Assembly (NCBI RefSeq): GCF_012844365.1
Contig: NZ_CP051626.1
Span: 2,046,001 to 2,110,000, forward strand
Direction: 5' to 3'
DNA length: 64,000 bases
From: Brevibacterium sp. 'Marine'
GTDB taxonomy: Bacteria > Actinomycetota > Actinomycetes > Actinomycetales > Brevibacteriaceae
Part shown: in pieces, positions 61,944 through 64,000 of the stretch
How the letters are laid out: every line of letters starts with the position of its first letter
How positions within the stretch are numbered: position 1 is the first letter of the stretch
Translations under genes and position numbers: made by a program
Notes under the pieces: model-generated
The model's database searches: none
Told to the model about the DNA's origin: nothing
Seen by the model: the letters and a program-made list of their open reading frames with translations, nothing else

Positions 61944-61965
61944 TGTCCGTGCAGGTCGTTACAGT
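61944..61965 (+). promoter_or_regulatory. PafBC-like promoter of the RecB-like nuclease gene
   Basis: TGTCCGTG, then exactly 8 bases, then TACAGT, with the ATG 6 bases on (leaderless). Only the purine position (C for A/G) departs from the TGTCRGTG-N8-TANNNT core. Confidence 0.55.
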
Positions 61966-61971
61966 GGAGTT

Positions 61972-62781
61972 ATGGCCGAGCTCACCAGTCTCTCGCCCTC
62001 GCGGGCCAACGACTTCATCCAATGCCCTCTGAAGTTCCGTTTCCGCAGCATCGACAAGCTGCCGGAGCCGCCCTCTCAGGCCGCGTTCCGCGGCACGGTG
62101 GTCCATTCGGTGCTCGAGAAGCTGTTCACCGCACCGGCAGGCGAACGCACGGCCGAACTCGCGCAGACGATGCTCATGCCGGCGTGGGAGGAACTCGTCG
62201 AGAAGGATCCGGAGGTGCTCGAGATCTTCGGGGACGACGCCGAGAAGGAGACGTTCTTCACATCGGCGCGTCGGCTCATCGATTCCTACTTCGTTCTCGA
62301 GTATCCGGAACATCTCGAACCGGAGGAGACGGAGAAGTTCGTGCGGACGAAACTCGACAACGGTCTCGAACTGCGCGGTTTCATCGACCGGGTCGACGTC
62401 GCCCCGGGTGGCGAGCGGCGGCTGGTCGACTACAAGACGGGCAAGCAGCCGAAACCTCAGTACGGGCGGGAGGCGAAGTTCCAGATGGGCTTCTACGCTC
62501 TCGTCGTCTACCGCCTCTCCGGCGAACTCGTGCACACTCTGCAGCTGATGTACCTGGGTTCGCGCAGTGTGCTGAAATCCCACCCGACGATGGCTGAGGT
62601 CGAACAGACGCAGTTCGAGATCGATGCCATCTGGAAGGACATCATCGCCTCGGCCGAGTCGGATCGGTGGCGGCCGAAGAAGTCACCGCTGTGCAATTGG
62701 TGCACGTTCAAGCCGCTGTGCCCGGCCTGGGGCAATACCGCTCCCCCGACCCCGGAGATCACGAAGATCGTCGGGGCTTAG
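61972..62781 (+). CDS. RecB-like PD-(D/E)XK nuclease with probable Fe-S cluster
   Basis: 269 aa Cas4/RecB-type exonuclease. It starts with LSPSRANDFIQCPLKFRF, then HSVLEKLF; the nuclease core GFIDRVDVAPGGERRLVDYKTGK (Asp ... Asp-X-Lys) is near residues 140-165. Cys residues in FIQCP and CNWCTFKPLCPAW give the four-Cys iron-sulfur pattern of AddB/Cas4-like nucleases. The mycobacterial counterpart also sits beside trmI (Rv2119, from memory). A role in DNA repair is likely. Confidence 0.93.
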   Translation: MAELTSLSPSRANDFIQCPLKFRFRSIDKLPEPPSQAAFRGTVVHSVLEKLFTAPAGERTAELAQTMLMPAWEELVEKDPEVLEIFGDDAEKETFFTSARRLIDSYFVLEYPEHLEPEETEKFVRTKLDNGLELRGFIDRVDVAPGGERRLVDYKTGKQPKPQYGREAKFQMGFYALVVYRLSGELVHTLQLMYLGSRSVLKSHPTMAEVEQTQFEIDAIWKDIIASAESDRWRPKKSPLCNWCTFKPLCPAWGNTAPPTPEITKIVGA

Positions 62782-62784
62782 GGT

Positions 62785-63459
62785 TCAGGCGCTCTGCTGA
62801 GCGCGCAGACGTCGCAGGTCGGCGACTCCGCGGCCTTCGAGGCTGTCCCACAGGATCCGGCCCGGACGCGGCTCGAGGTCGACGAAATGCGGGATCCCGA
62901 TGGCAATGGTTCCCGCCGCCTCGGCACTGGCCAGACCCGGCTTCGAATCCTCCAGGGCCACACAGTCGGCCGGGTCGAGGTCGAGCAGAGCGGCTCCGCG
63001 CAGATACGGCTCGGGGTTCGGTTTGCCGGCGGATACCTCGTCGCCGGAGACGAGACCGGCGAAGCTGTTCGGCGGACAGCTGGAGATGACCGCCTCGGCC
63101 AGTGGTCGGTAGGACATCGTGACCATGACGTTCGGGATGCCCTCGGCCTTGAGTTCGGCCAGCAGCTCCAGTGCACCGGGGCGGAAGGGCACGGATGCTC
63201 GGATCTGTCCGATGACGTTGCCCATCAGGGTCTCGACGATCTCCTCGGCGGGCAGGTCGAGACCGGCCTCGCGCATCATTCGGGCGGAGACGATCAGCTC
63301 GTTGCCGACGAATTCGAGCCCCTGCTCTTCCGACCAGGACAGCCCGTGGGCGTTCATGAGTTCGGTCTCGGCGCGGATCCAATACGGCTCGGTGTCGACG
63401 AGGGTTCCGTCCATGTCCCACAGGACGGCGGAAGGGTCGGCTGATGCGTGGTTCGTCAT
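62785..63459 (-). CDS. HAD-superfamily hydrolase (phosphatase/phosphoglycomutase type)
   Basis: 224 aa. The catalytic DXD motif is WDMDGTLVDTEPYWI at about residue 14, with a small cap domain, motif II MVTMSYRP, Lys motif GKPNPEPYL and acidic motif LEDSKPGLASAEAAG. Substrates of this group are sugar phosphates or related small molecules; none can be named. TACGCT lies 6 bases before ATG, suggesting a leaderless transcript. It converges with the RecB-like gene and diverges from PAC2. Confidence 0.92.
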   Translation of the reverse strand: MTNHASADPSAVLWDMDGTLVDTEPYWIRAETELMNAHGLSWSEEQGLEFVGNELIVSARMMREAGLDLPAEEIVETLMGNVIGQIRASVPFRPGALELLAELKAEGIPNVMVTMSYRPLAEAVISSCPPNSFAGLVSGDEVSAGKPNPEPYLRGAALLDLDPADCVALEDSKPGLASAEAAGTIAIGIPHFVDLEPRPGRILWDSLEGRGVADLRRLRAQQSA

Positions 63460-63465
63460 AGGCCC

Positions 63466-63475
63466 AGCGTAGTCT
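63466..63475. promoter_or_regulatory. Overlapping opposed -10 elements of the HAD and PAC2 genes
   Basis: TAGTCT (63470-63475, plus) and TACGCT (minus, forward AGCGTA at 63466-63471) overlap by two bases. Each lies 6 bases before its ATG. Confidence 0.5.
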
Positions 63476-63481
63476 GGAACC

Positions 63482-64000
63482 ATGAGTATTCTTCCATCCG
63501 GGTCCGGGGCACTCGTCTTCATCGCCTTCGAAGGTCAGGATGCCGATGCTTCCGAAGCGGCGAGTTCGCTGGCCAAGGATCTCATCGAGGTTTGGCAGCT
63601 GGACGACTCCGAGATCCTCGACACCGATGGGTTCTACGAATTCCGCTTCTCCGAACCCGAGATCATCCGCGACGAGGCCGGCACGGCGTCGATCGCCTGG
63701 CCGGGTGTCGCGGTGCACCGGGGCCGCCTCGGCGAGTTGCCGATCACGGTCATCCAGGGGCACGAACCGGGCCTGAAATGGCGGGAGTTCCTCACCCTCA
63801 TTCTCGCTCACGTCGGTGCTGACGATACCGTCGTCCTCCTCGGAGGGCTCCATGCCGAGGTTCCGCATACGCGGCCCCTGCCCGTGGTGGCCAACACGGA
63901 GGACGCTGAACTCGCGTCCGGTCTCGGCATCGACGCCAACGGGTATGAGGGACCCATCGGCATTCTCGGGCTGCTCGGAGTCGCGTGCCGCTGGCGCGGA
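63482..64000 (+). CDS. PAC2-family protein (proteasome assembly chaperone-like), C-terminus beyond window
   Basis: The first 173 codons are visible and the gene runs off the window edge. The PAC2 fold marks are ALVFIAFEGQDADASEAASS, then VVLLGGLHAEVPHTRPLPVV and GYEGPIGILGLL. PAC2 proteins help assemble eukaryotic 20S proteasomes; the bacterial members have unknown roles, but this one lies only about 6 kb from the prcBA-pafA block, a suggestive position. Predicted leaderless. Confidence 0.9.
   Translation, partial: MSILPSGSGALVFIAFEGQDADASEAASSLAKDLIEVWQLDDSEILDTDGFYEFRFSEPEIIRDEAGTASIAWPGVAVHRGRLGELPITVIQGHEPGLKWREFLTLILAHVGADDTVVLLGGLHAEVPHTRPLPVVANTEDAELASGLGIDANGYEGPIGILGLLGVACRWRG

Noticed and set aside
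1..64000. CRISPR arrays, tRNA/rRNA genes, insertion sequences, prophage or toxin-antitoxin loci
   Set aside because: No direct-repeat arrays, transposase or integrase motifs or RNA-gene structures were recognised by eye. A tRNAscan/Infernal run would be decisive for small RNAs.

Overview
This is high-GC DNA from an actinomycete. The likeliest source is a Micrococcales member such as Brevibacterium; that assignment rests on gene content and order plus remembered family features, not on a database search. Two blocks match gene orders known from Mycobacterium and its relatives: qcrB-qcrA-qcrC-ctaE / trpD / DEDDh-GIY-YIG nuclease, and helY-tatC-tatA-pafC-pafB ... pafA-prcA-prcB-pup-dop-mpa-trmI / RecB-like nuclease / PAC2. 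No tRNA, rRNA, CRISPR array, insertion sequence or prophage was found.

Layout. 1-3673 (-): bc1/aa3 respiratory genes, with qcrB cut by the window edge. 3853-8958: trpD, a two-domain nuclease with two operon partners, and an acyltransferase. 9208-10833: a MerR regulator and a ParA-like ATPase. 11009-15815: pyc-def-hydroxyacyl-CoA dehydrogenase. 15902-20227: aminotransferase, methyltransferase, Hsp20 behind an HspR-type operator, an AEC transporter and ferritin. 20397-24656 (-): a two-subunit transporter with an M20 hydrolase and an amidase. 24790-26950: a DinB-like protein, a DUF4442 protein, a decayed DUF1801 gene and a secreted Rpf-type protein. 27094-33189 (-): UvrA2, VOC protein, AraC regulator, amino-acid/amine permease and putrescine oxidase. 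33294-35279: an SDR and a WYL regulator sharing a palindromic control region. 35309-40104: RlpA-type protein, small unknown, GDPD, rbpA, polyprenol-phosphate mannosyltransferase and an amidohydrolase-like protein. 40175-44191: a fused 5'-3'/3'-5' exonuclease and SecA2. 44246-64000: HelY, Tat translocase, PafB/PafC and the complete Pup-proteasome pathway, followed by TrmI, a site-2 protease, a RecB-like nuclease, a HAD hydrolase and a PAC2 protein (cut by the window edge).

How the parts connect. The Pup pathway is complete here: Pup ends in GGQ, Dop deamidates and also removes it, PafA ligates it, Mpa unfolds substrates and PrcA/PrcB degrade them. PafB/PafC, the DNA-damage activator pair, lie in the same block. 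Three genes in the window (WYL regulator, fused exonuclease, RecB-like nuclease) have start-proximal promoters with a TGTC-type box exactly 8 bases before a TANNNT -10 element, as in the PafBC-dependent promoter class. rbpA has an exact GGAAT-N18-GTT sigma-R/SigH-type promoter. The Rpf and RlpA genes share TAAC boxes repeated every 11 bp, like MtrA sites. Several genes appear to be leaderless, with a -10 hexamer 6-8 bases before the start codon.

No wholly new multi-gene system is evident. The observations most worth following are the candidate PafBC promoters, the exonuclease fusion, the shared 11-bp-phased boxes, a perfect 29-bp hairpin overlapping a stop codon, and Mpa lacking its usual C-terminal docking residues.
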